A DNA stretch of 64,000 nucleotides from contig NZ_QFYQ01000001.1 in the NCBI RefSeq assembly GCF_003254475.1, forward strand, positions 1,178,001-1,242,000, given 5' to 3'. Position numbers and translations under genes: made by a program. Positions 10,885 through 19,476 of the stretch are shown piece after piece. This DNA is from Phenylobacterium soli (GTDB lineage Bacteria > Pseudomonadota > Alphaproteobacteria > Caulobacterales > Caulobacteraceae). The notes under the pieces are model-generated. The model was not told the DNA's origin and ran no database searches. It saw only the letters and a program-made list of their open reading frames with translations. Numbering within the stretch: the stretch's first letter is position 1; each line of letters begins with the position of its first letter.

Positions 10885-13251
10885 GTGAGCCGAAAATGGG
10901 CCGACGATTGGACGCGCGGGTTCGGCCTGCTTCGGCGTGATCCGGCGACCATCGAACGGATCGCCGTGCTCGTCGAACGGCTGGTTCAGCGCGGCGTCTG
11001 GCCGGATCCGGAATCCGTGTACCGGGTCCTGGCGGCTGCGGATCGGCTGACGCGCGCGGCCATGTGGTTGGTCGTTCACATGACCTACGCAAGGCGCGTG
11101 GACCTGTCCGGCGCCCCCCTGCCGGAGGAAGCCTTCAAGGACGATCCGGAAGGCCACACCGGCGGTTCGCTTAACATGGTTCCGGCCTTCGTGGGCTACC
11201 TGACCGCCAATGTGCTGTCGGGCGCCACCCGCTCCTGGGTGATGGGTCAGGGGCACTGCGTTGCGGCCATCGAGGCTGTGAACGTGCTGACCGGGGATGT
11301 CTCGGACGTCGAGCGGACGCGATACCCCCGCACGGAAGCGGGCCTCTCGCAGCTCGTGTCCGACTTCTACGGCTATCAGATCCGTCCCGACGGTCGGCCC
11401 GCGGCGCCGTTGGGCAGCCACCTCGGGCCAACGACCGCGGGCGCCGTCGCGGAGGGCGGCTACCTCGGATTCGCCGAGCTGCAGTACGTCCACATGCCAC
11501 TGCGGGGTGAGAGCCTCGTGGCGTTCCTGAGCGACGGGGCGTTCGAGGAGCAGCGTGGGTCGGACTGGGCGCCGCGCTGGTGGCGGGCGGAGGACTGTGG
11601 CCTCGCCACGCCGGTGATGATCCTGAACGGCCGCCGGATCGAGGAGCGGAGCGAGATCGAGCAGGAGGGCGGCGCGACGTGGCTGGAATGTCACCTGTCG
11701 ATGAGCGGGTTCGATCCGATGGTGATCGACGGACACGACCCGGCGGCCTTCGCCTGGGCGATCCTCGAGGCCGAGGAGCGTGTGAAACGCTTCACGGCCG
11801 ACCCCGAGCGCCGGTATCCAGCCCCGCTGCCCTACGTGATCGCGCGGGCTGTAAAGGGTTTCGGCTTCCCGGGCGCTGGGACGAACCGCGCGCACAACCT
11901 GCCCCTGGAGGGCAACCCGCGGCAGGACGCCATCGCGCGGGACACCTTCAATGCCGCATCCGCATCCCTGTTCGTCCCCAAGCGCGAGCTCGCGGCGGCC
12001 ATCGACGTCCTGAGGACCCATGACGTCCAGCATCGGCCGTTGGAGAGCCGCCACGCCGCGGCGACGCGCAACCCGCCAGCCCTGTGCGCGCCACCCCCAG
12101 CTTGGACGGAGGTCGCGGCCTCGCCGATGGACGCGCTCGACGCCTGGGTCGTCGGCCTGGTCGACGCCAATCCCGGACTGCGCCCGCGGGTGGGGAACCC
12201 CGACGAGCTGCGCAGCAACCATATGGGCCGCACGCTCGATCGGCTGAAGCATCGGGTGAACCGGCCGGAGCCTGGCGCCGCGGAAGCCATCGACGGGGCG
12301 GTGATCACGGCGCTCAACGAGGAGGCGGTCTGCGGCGCAGCGCTCGGCAACAAGGGCGGCCTCAACCTGATCATCTCCTACGAGGCCTTCGCCGTGAAGA
12401 TGCTCGGCGCGCTTCGCCAGGAGATCGTCTTCGCCCGTCGCCAGAAGGAGGTCGGGGTTCCGCCCCAGTGGATCTCCATCCCGCTGATCGCGACGTCGCA
12501 CACCTGGGAGAATTCCAAGAACGAGCAGTCGCACCAGGATCCCACCCTCGTCGAGGCGCTGCTGGGGGAGATGTCCGACACCGCGCGGGTGCTGTTCCCC
12601 ATCGACGCCAACAGCGCGGTCGCGGGGCTGGCCGAGGTCTATCGGACCCGCGGAGAGATCGCCTGCCTGGTCGTGCCGAAGCGACCGCTCCCGGCGCTTC
12701 TTGCCGGCCCGATCGCTATGGAATTCGCGACGCGAGGCTGGGGCCACCTGGCCGGCGATCCGGCTGAAGCCGACGTGCAGATCGTGGCCGTCGGCGCCTA
12801 TCAGGCCATAGAGGCCTTGGAGGCGTGCAATCGTCTACAGGCCCGCGGCCACCGCGCCTGTGTGACGGCGGTGCTGGAGCCTGGCCGCTTGCGGGCGCCG
12901 CGAGACTCGCTCGAAGCGGCCGCTACGCTGGGCGAGGCGGCGTTGAACTCCGCCTTTCCTCCAGACCTGCCGCGCGTCCTGGTGACCCACACGCGGCCGG
13001 AACCCATGCAGGGCCTGTTGCGCCGGATCGATCCGGGTCGGGATCGGATGCTCTCGCTGGGCTACATCGGCCGGGGCGGCACCCTCGATGTCTTCGGCAT
13101 GCTCTTCGCCAACCGCTGCACCTGGGGACACATCGTCGACGCGGCGGCGAAGGTCATGAAGGCTCCCCTCTCCGATCTCCTCGACCCCTGCGAAGCCACC
13201 GCTGTCGCGGGCAAGACCAACCCCCGCGCGCTCCAGGCGAGCCTCGGCTGA
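10885..13251 (+). CDS. Phosphoketolase/transketolase-family ThDP enzyme
   Basis: A 788-residue thiamine-diphosphate enzyme of the phosphoketolase clan, which cleaves xylulose-5-P or fructose-6-P with phosphate to acetyl phosphate. Seen: GHTGG at residues 90-94, MGQGHCVAAIEA, the SDG (216-218) ... LNG (247-249) ThDP motif, the central LGNKGGLNLIISYEAF and the ISIPLIATSHTWENSKN region. The N-terminal half differs from textbook Xfp (no GPGHGGP), and close relatives are sometimes named xylulose-5-P 3-epimerase, so the exact reaction is uncertain. Start: GTG 10885 with GGAGG seven bases upstream. First gene of an operon with the nuclease, phosphorylase and PRPP synthetase. Confidence 0.82.
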   Translation: MSRKWADDWTRGFGLLRRDPATIERIAVLVERLVQRGVWPDPESVYRVLAAADRLTRAAMWLVVHMTYARRVDLSGAPLPEEAFKDDPEGHTGGSLNMVPAFVGYLTANVLSGATRSWVMGQGHCVAAIEAVNVLTGDVSDVERTRYPRTEAGLSQLVSDFYGYQIRPDGRPAAPLGSHLGPTTAGAVAEGGYLGFAELQYVHMPLRGESLVAFLSDGAFEEQRGSDWAPRWWRAEDCGLATPVMILNGRRIEERSEIEQEGGATWLECHLSMSGFDPMVIDGHDPAAFAWAILEAEERVKRFTADPERRYPAPLPYVIARAVKGFGFPGAGTNRAHNLPLEGNPRQDAIARDTFNAASASLFVPKRELAAAIDVLRTHDVQHRPLESRHAAATRNPPALCAPPPAWTEVAASPMDALDAWVVGLVDANPGLRPRVGNPDELRSNHMGRTLDRLKHRVNRPEPGAAEAIDGAVITALNEEAVCGAALGNKGGLNLIISYEAFAVKMLGALRQEIVFARRQKEVGVPPQWISIPLIATSHTWENSKNEQSHQDPTLVEALLGEMSDTARVLFPIDANSAVAGLAEVYRTRGEIACLVVPKRPLPALLAGPIAMEFATRGWGHLAGDPAEADVQIVAVGAYQAIEALEACNRLQARGHRACVTAVLEPGRLRAPRDSLEAAATLGEAALNSAFPPDLPRVLVTHTRPEPMQGLLRRIDPGRDRMLSLGYIGRGGTLDVFGMLFANRCTWGHIVDAAAKVMKAPLSDLLDPCEATAVAGKTNPRALQASLG

Positions 13252-13265
13252 ACAAGGAATCCCAA

Positions 13266-14624
13266 GTGATCACACTCACCAGCCTCGGCGGCGCCGGCAC
13301 CGTCACCGGTTCGAAACATCTGCTGGAGGCGGACGGACAGCGGCTGCTGGTCGACTGCGGCCTGTTCCAGGGCCTGAAGCGCCTGCGCGAGCAGAACTGG
13401 CAGCCGCTGCCGATCCCGGCGGCCTCCATCGATGCGGTCGTGCTGACCCACGCGCACCTGGACCACTCCGGCTATCTGCCGAGATTGGTGAAGGACGGCT
13501 ACCGCGGGCGTATCCACGCCAGCTCGGCCACCAGCGATGTCGCCGAGCTGATCTTGAAGGACAGCGCCCACATCCAGGAGAAGGACGCCGAGGACGCCAA
13601 CCGGCACGGCTACAGCAAGCACAAGCCGGCGCTGCCGCTTTACGGCGTCCACGACGCAGAGCGGACGATGGAGCTCTTCTCGGACGTCGCGTTCCACGAG
13701 GAGACCCGGGTCGCCGGCGGAGCCCGGGTGACGCTGCGCCGCGCGGGCCACATCCTGGGCGCCGCCACAGTCCAGGTCGACTGGAAGGGGACGAAGGTGG
13801 TCTTCTCCGGCGACCTCGGCCGCTACGGCGACGCCACGATGGTCGATCCCGAACCGGTCGAGGAGGCGGACTATCTTCTGGTGGAATCCACCTACGGCGA
13901 TCGCAAGCACGAGACGCGCGATCCGGACGAGGCGCTTGGCGACATCATCGAGCGGACCACCCAGCGCGGCGGTACGGTGATCATCCCCACCTTCGCGGTC
14001 GGACGGGCCCAGTCGCTGCTCTACCACCTCTGGAAGCTGAAGCAGGCCGGACGGCTGGGGCTCGTCCCCATCTATCTGGACAGCCCGATGGCGATCAATG
14101 CCACGGACCTGCTGTGCAAGCACCTCGAAGACCATCGCCTGCCGCCGGATGTCTGTTCAGCATCGTGCGACATCGCCACCTACGTCCGGGATGTCGAGCA
14201 GTCCAAGGCCGTGACGGCCGACCGGATGCCGAAGGTCATCCTCGCCGCCAGCGGCATGGCCACGGGCGGCCGGGTGCTGCACCACATCAAGGCCTATGGC
14301 CCGGACCACCGGAACACCATCCTGTTCTCCGGTTTCCAGGCCGCCGGCACCCGCGGCCGAGCGATGGTCGAGGGCGCCAAGGAGGTCAAGATCCACGGCC
14401 AGTGGATCCCGATCAACGCCGAGGTCCAGAATCTGCAAATGCTGTCGGCCCACGCCGACGCCGACGAGATCCTGCGCTGGCTGTCCGGCTTCCGGCGGCC
14501 GCCCAAGAAGACCTTCATCATCCACGGGGAGCCCAACGCCTCGGACGCGCTGCGCCTGAAGATCGAGGACAAGCTCGGCTGGGATTGCGTCGTCCCGCAA
14601 ATGATGGAGCCGCATACGCTGTGA
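13266..14624 (+). CDS. Beta-CASP metallo-beta-lactamase-fold RNase-type hydrolase
   Basis: A 452-residue member of the YSH1-like (COG1236-type) beta-CASP family, which cuts or trims RNA using two zinc ions. Ligand motifs are intact: HAHLDHSG at residues 62-69, GHILGA with His162, SGDLGR with Asp183, the beta-CASP segments IIPTFAVGRAQ and LAASGMATGGR, and the C-terminal SAHAD with His396. Start: GTG 13266 with AAGGAA about six bases upstream, 14 bases after the phosphoketolase stop. Its stop overlaps the next start (GTGA). Placement with nucleotide-salvage enzymes suggests RNA breakdown; that role is inferred. Confidence 0.88.
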   Translation: MITLTSLGGAGTVTGSKHLLEADGQRLLVDCGLFQGLKRLREQNWQPLPIPAASIDAVVLTHAHLDHSGYLPRLVKDGYRGRIHASSATSDVAELILKDSAHIQEKDAEDANRHGYSKHKPALPLYGVHDAERTMELFSDVAFHEETRVAGGARVTLRRAGHILGAATVQVDWKGTKVVFSGDLGRYGDATMVDPEPVEEADYLLVESTYGDRKHETRDPDEALGDIIERTTQRGGTVIIPTFAVGRAQSLLYHLWKLKQAGRLGLVPIYLDSPMAINATDLLCKHLEDHRLPPDVCSASCDIATYVRDVEQSKAVTADRMPKVILAASGMATGGRVLHHIKAYGPDHRNTILFSGFQAAGTRGRAMVEGAKEVKIHGQWIPINAEVQNLQMLSAHADADEILRWLSGFRRPPKKTFIIHGEPNASDALRLKIEDKLGWDCVVPQMMEPHTL

Positions 14625-16144
14625 GCCTCGATCCGCATTCCCCCAGAGGCGCGCACCAGCTGCGCGCCCGGCGGCTGGGCCTCTTCGCACAGCACGAGTC
14701 GATCGTCCTGATGCGGCGCGACTGCCATGTGTGCCGGGCGGAAGGGCTGTCCGCCCGCTCCCAGGTCCAGCTCATGGCCGGCGGTCGCGAGGTCTACGCC
14801 ACCCTCTATCAGCTGGATGGCGACCTCCTCGAGCTGGACGAGGCCGCGCTTTCCGAGGAGGCGTGGCGCCTGCTCGGCGTGGCCCCGGGCGCGCCGATCC
14901 AGGTCCGCCACGCGCCGGCGCTGGAATCGATGTCGAGCGTCCGGCGGCGGATCTACGGTTCGCGCCTGGACGACCCCGCCATCGGCGCGATCGTCCGCGA
15001 CGTCGCGGCGGGGCGATACACCGACGTGCACCTCGCCGCGTTCCTGACCGCCTCGTCGGCTCTACAGCTCGATGAAAGCGAAACCATCTCTCTCACCAAG
15101 GCCATGGTCGACGTCGGGGATCGCCTGAGCTGGAAGGCCGACATGGTCGTCGACAAGCATTGCGTCGGCGGTCTGCCGGGCAACCGGACCACGCCTATCG
15201 TGGTCGCGATCCTGACCGCCTGCGGGCTGGTCTGCCCGAAAACCTCCTCGCGCGCCATCACCTCGCCGGCCGGCACCGCCGACACCATGGAGACCCTGGC
15301 GCCGGTCGAGCTCGATCTTGCGGCCATGCGCCACGTAGTCGACGCCGAAGGCGGCTGCATCGTCTGGGGCGGCACGGTGAACCTCAGCCCAGCCGACGAT
15401 ATCTTCATCCGCGTCGAGCGCGTGCTGGACGTCGATACCGAAGGCCAGCTGGTCGCTTCCGTGCTCTCCAAGAAGATCGCTGCGGGGTCCAACCACGTGG
15501 TGCTCGATCTTCCGGTCGGACCAACGGCCAAGGTGCGGTCCGCGGAGGCGGGCGAGGAACTGGCCGAACGCCTCTCGCACGTCGCCACGCACTTCGGCGT
15601 GAAGACCCGATGCGTGCTCACCGACGGCAGCCAGCCGGTCGGTCGTGGCGTCGGGCCGGCGCTGGAAGCCTTCGATGTCCTCGCGGTGCTGCAGAACGCC
15701 CCCGAGGCGCCCCAGGACCTGAGCGCGCGAGCCTGTCTCCTGGCGGGCGCCGCGCTCGAGCTCGCCGGCGTCGCAAAGGCGGGGGAGGGCGCGGTCCTCG
15801 CCGAGGCGGTCCTTGCCGACGGCCGGGCCTGGGCGAAGTTCAAGGCGATCTGCGACGCTCAGGGGGGGATGAGGACGCCGCCCACGGCGGGGCTCCAGTC
15901 GCCGATCCTTGCGCGCCGCTCCGGTCGCGTGGTTCACATCAACAATCGCCAGATCGCCACCCTGGCGAAGCTCGCGGGCGCGCCGGAGCGCAAGGCCGCC
16001 GGCCTGACACTCGAGGTGCGTCTGGGCGATGAGATCGGCGCCGGACAGCCGCTGCTCACCCTCCACGCGGAATCCGACGGGGAGCTCGCCTACGCGCTCG
16101 ACTACGCCAGCGCGCACCCCGATCTGGTGGAGATCCAGGCGTGA
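14621..16144 (+). CDS. AMP/thymidine phosphorylase-family enzyme, long form
   Basis: A 507-residue nucleoside/nucleotide phosphorylase with the extra N-terminal domain of about 90 residues typical of archaeal AMP phosphorylases, absent from short DeoA. Seen: KHCVGGLPGNRTTP at residues 179-192 (phosphate loop) and the signature SSRAITSPAGTADTME starting near 209. AMP phosphorylase splits NMP to base and ribose 1,5-bisphosphate; thymidine phosphorylase splits thymidine. Domain layout favours the NMP type, but substrate is not proven. GTG 14621 overlaps the previous stop; its own stop overlaps the PRPP synthetase start. Confidence 0.85.
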   Translation: MSLDPHSPRGAHQLRARRLGLFAQHESIVLMRRDCHVCRAEGLSARSQVQLMAGGREVYATLYQLDGDLLELDEAALSEEAWRLLGVAPGAPIQVRHAPALESMSSVRRRIYGSRLDDPAIGAIVRDVAAGRYTDVHLAAFLTASSALQLDESETISLTKAMVDVGDRLSWKADMVVDKHCVGGLPGNRTTPIVVAILTACGLVCPKTSSRAITSPAGTADTMETLAPVELDLAAMRHVVDAEGGCIVWGGTVNLSPADDIFIRVERVLDVDTEGQLVASVLSKKIAAGSNHVVLDLPVGPTAKVRSAEAGEELAERLSHVATHFGVKTRCVLTDGSQPVGRGVGPALEAFDVLAVLQNAPEAPQDLSARACLLAGAALELAGVAKAGEGAVLAEAVLADGRAWAKFKAICDAQGGMRTPPTAGLQSPILARRSGRVVHINNRQIATLAKLAGAPERKAAGLTLEVRLGDEIGAGQPLLTLHAESDGELAYALDYASAHPDLVEIQA

Positions 16145-17022
16145 CCGCGGGCCCGTTCGTCTTCGCCTTACCGGGGTCGGAACGGCAAGGCCGCGACCTC
16201 GCGGACCGGCTGGGCGCCGAGACGGGCGTCCTCGAAACGCGGCGGTTCCCGGACGGGGAGTCCTATGTGCGGATCGTCTCCGTCGTTGCGGGACGCGACG
16301 TGGCTCTCGTCTGCTCCCTGGCGAGGCCGGACGACCAGTTCCTGCGCCTGGTGTTCGCCGCGCGCACGCTGCGCGAGCTCGGCGCGTCGCGCATCACCCT
16401 GGTCGCGCCCTATCTGGCCTACATGCGCCAGGACAAGCAGTTCCATTCCGGCGAGGCGGTGACCTCGACCTACTTCGCCGACCTGCTGTCGCGTGAGGTC
16501 GATCGCGTGATCACGGTGGATCCGCATCTGCATCGCCACAAGGCGCTCGCCGAGATCTACGCCGTACCGGCCGTGGCCCTGCATGCTGCGCCCCTGCTCG
16601 CCGACTGGATCGCCGCCAACGTCGCGCAGCCGCTGGTCATCGGGCCGGACCTCGAGAGCGAGCAGTGGGTGGCGGACGTCGCCGGCCGCTCAGAGGCCCC
16701 CTATGTGGTGCTCCGCAAGGCGCGCCGGGGCGATCGGAACGTCGAGATCGCGACTCCTGACCTGAGCCAGTGGGCTGGGCGCCAGCCGGTGCTGATCGAC
16801 GACATCGCCTCTTCAGGGCGGACCTTGATCGAGGCCGCCCGCGGGCTCGCCGCCCAGGGCTTTCGACCGCCCGTCTGCGTGGTCGTCCATGCGCTCTTCG
16901 CCGATGACGCTTACGCCGAATTGTCGGGTGTCGCCGAGCGCATCGTTTCCACCGACGCGGTCACCCATCCGAGCAACGGCATTCCGCTCGCCGGCTTGCT
17001 GGCGGACGCCGTGCGGACCTGA
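16141..17022 (+). CDS. prs: Ribose-phosphate pyrophosphokinase (PRPP synthetase)
   Basis: A 293-residue PRPP synthetase-like protein linking ribose 5-phosphate and phosphoribosyl pyrophosphate. It has the N-terminal RRFPDGESYVRI, the metal-binding VDPHLHRH loop and the PRPP-binding VLIDDIASSGRTLIEAA at residues 217-233. At 293 residues it is shorter than housekeeping Prs (about 310), resembling the short forms found beside AMP-phosphorylase-like genes. GTG 16141 overlaps the previous stop (GTGA). It converges on sigma factor 1, with 11 bases between stops. Confidence 0.88.
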   Translation: MTAGPFVFALPGSERQGRDLADRLGAETGVLETRRFPDGESYVRIVSVVAGRDVALVCSLARPDDQFLRLVFAARTLRELGASRITLVAPYLAYMRQDKQFHSGEAVTSTYFADLLSREVDRVITVDPHLHRHKALAEIYAVPAVALHAAPLLADWIAANVAQPLVIGPDLESEQWVADVAGRSEAPYVVLRKARRGDRNVEIATPDLSQWAGRQPVLIDDIASSGRTLIEAARGLAAQGFRPPVCVVVHALFADDAYAELSGVAERIVSTDAVTHPSNGIPLAGLLADAVRT

Positions 17023-17033
17023 CCCGGGCCGAT

Positions 17034-17669
17034 TCAGGCCGCCATGCCATCGATGAAGCGCGCCGCCAGCGGGCAGGGCGTGGCGCAAGCCGCGCACCGG
17101 GCCTTCATCGCCTGGCGGAGCGCCTCGCGGGCACGGTGCACGCGCACGCCCGCATTGTTGGCGGTGATCGCCAGGTCGGCGGCGATCGCCTTAAGGGGCG
17201 TTTCCTGCAGCTCGGCGCGGCGCAGCAATGCGGCCGTCTCGGGCTTCAGGCCGTCGATGGCGCGGCTCAGGCAGTCCAGCGGCCGGTCGAGCGCCTCCGG
17301 TTCCTCAGGCGCACAGATCGGCTCAGCTCGCACGCTCTCCTGCAGCCGGGCGCGACCGGCGTTGCGGCGATAGCGATCGAAGAGGGCGTTGCGCAGCGTG
17401 ATGGCGAGCCAGGCCTCGACCTTGCTGAGGTCGGTGAGCCGACCCGCCCCCTGGATGGCTTTCAGCGCAAATTCCTGCAGCACATCTTCGGCGTCCTCCC
17501 GCGAGCGCAGGCGGCTCCGCAGGAAGCGCAGATGGCCCGGCCGGCCCGCCCGCAGACGCATTTCCACGAGGCGCAGCACCTCTTCCGGCCGCGCGACGCC
17601 TGAGACGAGGTGAACGCCCCGATCATCTGCCGGAACGGCGGCGGTACAGGCGGTCGCTACAAGTGACAT
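17034..17669 (-). CDS. ECF-type sigma-70 family factor 1, C-terminal Cys cluster
   Basis: A 211-residue ECF-like sigma factor. Region 2 includes LRSREDAEDVLQEFALKA and VEAWLAITLRNALFDRYRR; region 4 includes a helix-turn-helix (PLKAIAADLAITANNAGVRV). Right after region 4 sits CAACATPC, which could bind zinc or sense redox. No anti-sigma gene is adjacent. I prefer ATG 17669 to ATG 17708 because AGGG lies about ten bases upstream and because an FNR-type box centred 62 bases upstream would put a class II start point just ahead of it. It is a candidate for recognising the GTAA-N17-CGTC promoters. Confidence 0.85.
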   Translation of the reverse strand: MSLVATACTAAVPADDRGVHLVSGVARPEEVLRLVEMRLRAGRPGHLRFLRSRLRSREDAEDVLQEFALKAIQGAGRLTDLSKVEAWLAITLRNALFDRYRRNAGRARLQESVRAEPICAPEEPEALDRPLDCLSRAIDGLKPETAALLRRAELQETPLKAIAADLAITANNAGVRVHRAREALRQAMKARCAACATPCPLAARFIDGMAA

Positions 17670-17724
17670 CGGCGGTCGTCCCTTCAGGATGGCCGCAAAG
17701 TGCCCCATGCTCGCCGAGCAAGCC

Positions 17725-17738
17725 TTGCGCTAGATCAA
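17725..17738 (-). promoter_or_regulatory. FNR/FixK-type binding box upstream of sigma factor 1
   Basis: On the minus strand TTGATCTAGCGCAA, matching the imperfect 5-4-5 palindrome bound by FNR/FixK proteins in alphaproteobacteria. If it acts at -41.5, transcription would start near 17690, about 21 bases before the ATG at 17669. I found no second good box in the intergenic regions. Confidence 0.55.
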
Positions 17739-17861
17739 TTGCCTTAAGCAGTGAAAAAGAACTCGCGTACACGGTATAAGTACCTACCAAGTATTCCAAT
17801 CATGGGAAGGTCGCGAAGGTCAGCTTCACATCGTTGGAAGGTTGGCCTCGACCCGGGCGAC

Positions 17862-19055
17862 CTAGTAGAGGCCGACCTCGCCGGACACGAAGGCCTCCAC
17901 GCGGGCGCCTAGGCCGCCCAGCGTTTCGGCGGCGATCGCCCGGGCGGCGTCGTGAACTTCGACCCGAATATCGCGCGCGGGATGGTCGATCCGCACCTCG
18001 ACGACGGCCGGCTCGGTGATCGGCGCGCCGATCTGACTCACGAGAAGACATTCGGCTCGGGCGGCGCCCGGGATCGTCTCCACGATCCGACGGGCGATGT
18101 CGCGCGCCGCCACGTTGTAGATCTTGCCGACGTGGCTGACGGGGTTCTTGCCGGCCGCCGCCTCGAGGCTCATCGGCCGCCCCGGGGTGATGAGGCCATT
18201 GATGCGATTGCCGCGGCCCACCTGGCCGTCGTCGCCCGCCTCGGCCGACGTCCCGGTCACCGTGAGGTAGACCTCGCCGGCCTCGGGCCTGTCGCCGGCG
18301 TTGACGGTCACCTCGCAGGACTCGAAGGGGAAGGCGCCGGCGGTCTCGACCGCGAGACGCTCGATGGCGGCCGTCTCGGCGAGATAGGCGTCGAGGTCGG
18401 CGAGATGGCGTCCGATCAGGGCGCAGGAGATGGTCAGGCGCACGTGCGCCCCGATCCGGACCCCCATGACCTTGGTGTCTTCGCCCCAGGCGGGCCTGCC
18501 ATTGGCATGCGCCCGCGCGGCGATGGCCGCGTCCACGGCGAGGACCAGCTGCTCGAGCGGGCTCAGGGGGGCGTAGCCGACGCCGATCGAGGTGTCGTTG
18601 GCGCGCGGCACATCGGCGGCTCCGCGGTTGAAGAGGCCCTGCAGATCCGCCGAGCCGGGATGGATCACCGGGTGGATGCGCGCGTGTCGATCCACATCCA
18701 GGGCATGGAGATGCTCCCCCAGCCACCGCCGCGCGCCCTCGATGGCGATGTCCGCGACCGGGACGTCCTTGCCGCCGGCCGTCGTTGTGGCGCGGCCGGC
18801 GAGATAGATCTCGAGCGGGCGCTCGACGCGCCCGCCGCCGAACGCCGGGGCTGAGCGTCCGGCGCTCAGCAGGGCCTTGTCGACGTTGTGGTGGAGGATG
18901 GTCCCGAACCGTTCGCGATAGGCGCGGCAGAGGTCGCGCGAGAGCTGCTCGGCGAGCGCGTCGCAGATGGTGTCAGGATGGCCCGCGCCCTTGCGCTCGA
19001 CCACCTCGACGACGCTCGCGCTCGACGCGAGCGGTGTCAGGACGAAGTCTCGCAT
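17862..19055 (-). CDS. Archaeal-type S-adenosylmethionine synthetase
   Basis: A 397-residue methionine adenosyltransferase of the archaeal-type AdoMet synthetase family, making SAM from methionine and ATP. Seen: [20 protein letters not shown] at the N-terminus, the VDKALLSAG segment, [16 protein letters not shown] in the middle, and [17 protein letters not shown] plus HVGKIYNV in the C-terminal half. It does not resemble bacterial MetK. Start ATG 19055 has no strong ribosome site; the gene lies 50 bases after a small membrane protein and probably shares its promoter. SAM supply could serve the two membrane methyltransferases and the cyclopropane synthase here. Confidence 0.9.
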   Translation of the reverse strand: MRDFVLTPLASSASVVEVVERKGAGHPDTICDALAEQLSRDLCRAYRERFGTILHHNVDKALLSAGRSAPAFGGGRVERPLEIYLAGRATTTAGGKDVPVADIAIEGARRWLGEHLHALDVDRHARIHPVIHPGSADLQGLFNRGAADVPRANDTSIGVGYAPLSPLEQLVLAVDAAIAARAHANGRPAWGEDTKVMGVRIGAHVRLTISCALIGRHLADLDAYLAETAAIERLAVETAGAFPFESCEVTVNAGDRPEAGEVYLTVTGTSAEAGDDGQVGRGNRINGLITPGRPMSLEAAAGKNPVSHVGKIYNVAARDIARRIVETIPGAARAECLLVSQIGAPITEPAVVEVRIDHPARDIRVEVHDAARAIAAETLGGLGARVEAFVSGEVGLY

Positions 19056-19105
19056 GACGGGGGCAGATGACAGGTGGCGTCGGTACGGCCGGAGCGGCCG
19101 CCGCC

Positions 19106-19405
19106 TTAGCCGCGCTGTCCGGCGAAGGTGTTGTAGAGCAGGCCGCAGAACACGGCGACGTACCAGCCGCAAGCGAACGCCCAGGCCGCGCCGGCGACGA
19201 TCAGCGCCGGGCTCGTCCAGTCCAGGCTCGGATAGAGCGCCCCGAGGAAGTGGAGGTTCTCCAGGCCTGGCAGGAACCCGCCGAGCGCGCAGAGCAGGAA
19301 GGTCACGGCCAGGAAGATGGATAGCGAAAGTCCCAGCGGGACGATCGCCACGCCGCCGCGATGCGCGGCGCCGGTCTGGCGGGACTGATCGAGGGTGGTC
19401 GACAT
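19106..19405 (-). CDS. Small two-helix membrane protein (DUF5676-like)
   Basis: A 99-residue protein with two hydrophobic helices (PLGLSLSIFLAVTFLLCALG and a second from about 66), a short loop with YPSLDW, and a positively charged N-terminus. The layout resembles DUF5676 membrane proteins, often found near copper ATPases; I hold that loosely. First gene of a unit with the SAM synthetase; an exact ECF-type element lies 45 bases upstream and overlaps the end of the P-type ATPase gene. Confidence 0.65.
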   Translation of the reverse strand: MSTTLDQSRQTGAAHRGGVAIVPLGLSLSIFLAVTFLLCALGGFLPGLENLHFLGALYPSLDWTSPALIVAGAAWAFACGWYVAVFCGLLYNTFAGQRG

Positions 19406-19450
19406 GGTGTCTCCTCCGATGGCTCGACCGTTCTGAGCGGCCGCACGGAA

Positions 19451-19476
19451 GGACGCGCGCCGCCGCCAAACCTTAC
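19451..19476 (-). promoter_or_regulatory. ECF-type promoter element for the small membrane protein/SAM synthetase unit
   Basis: Minus strand GTAAGG, 16 bases, GTCC: exact GTAA-N17-CGTC match, 45 bases before the ATG at 19405; its -35 half overlaps the stop codon of the upstream ATPase gene. Confidence 0.75.
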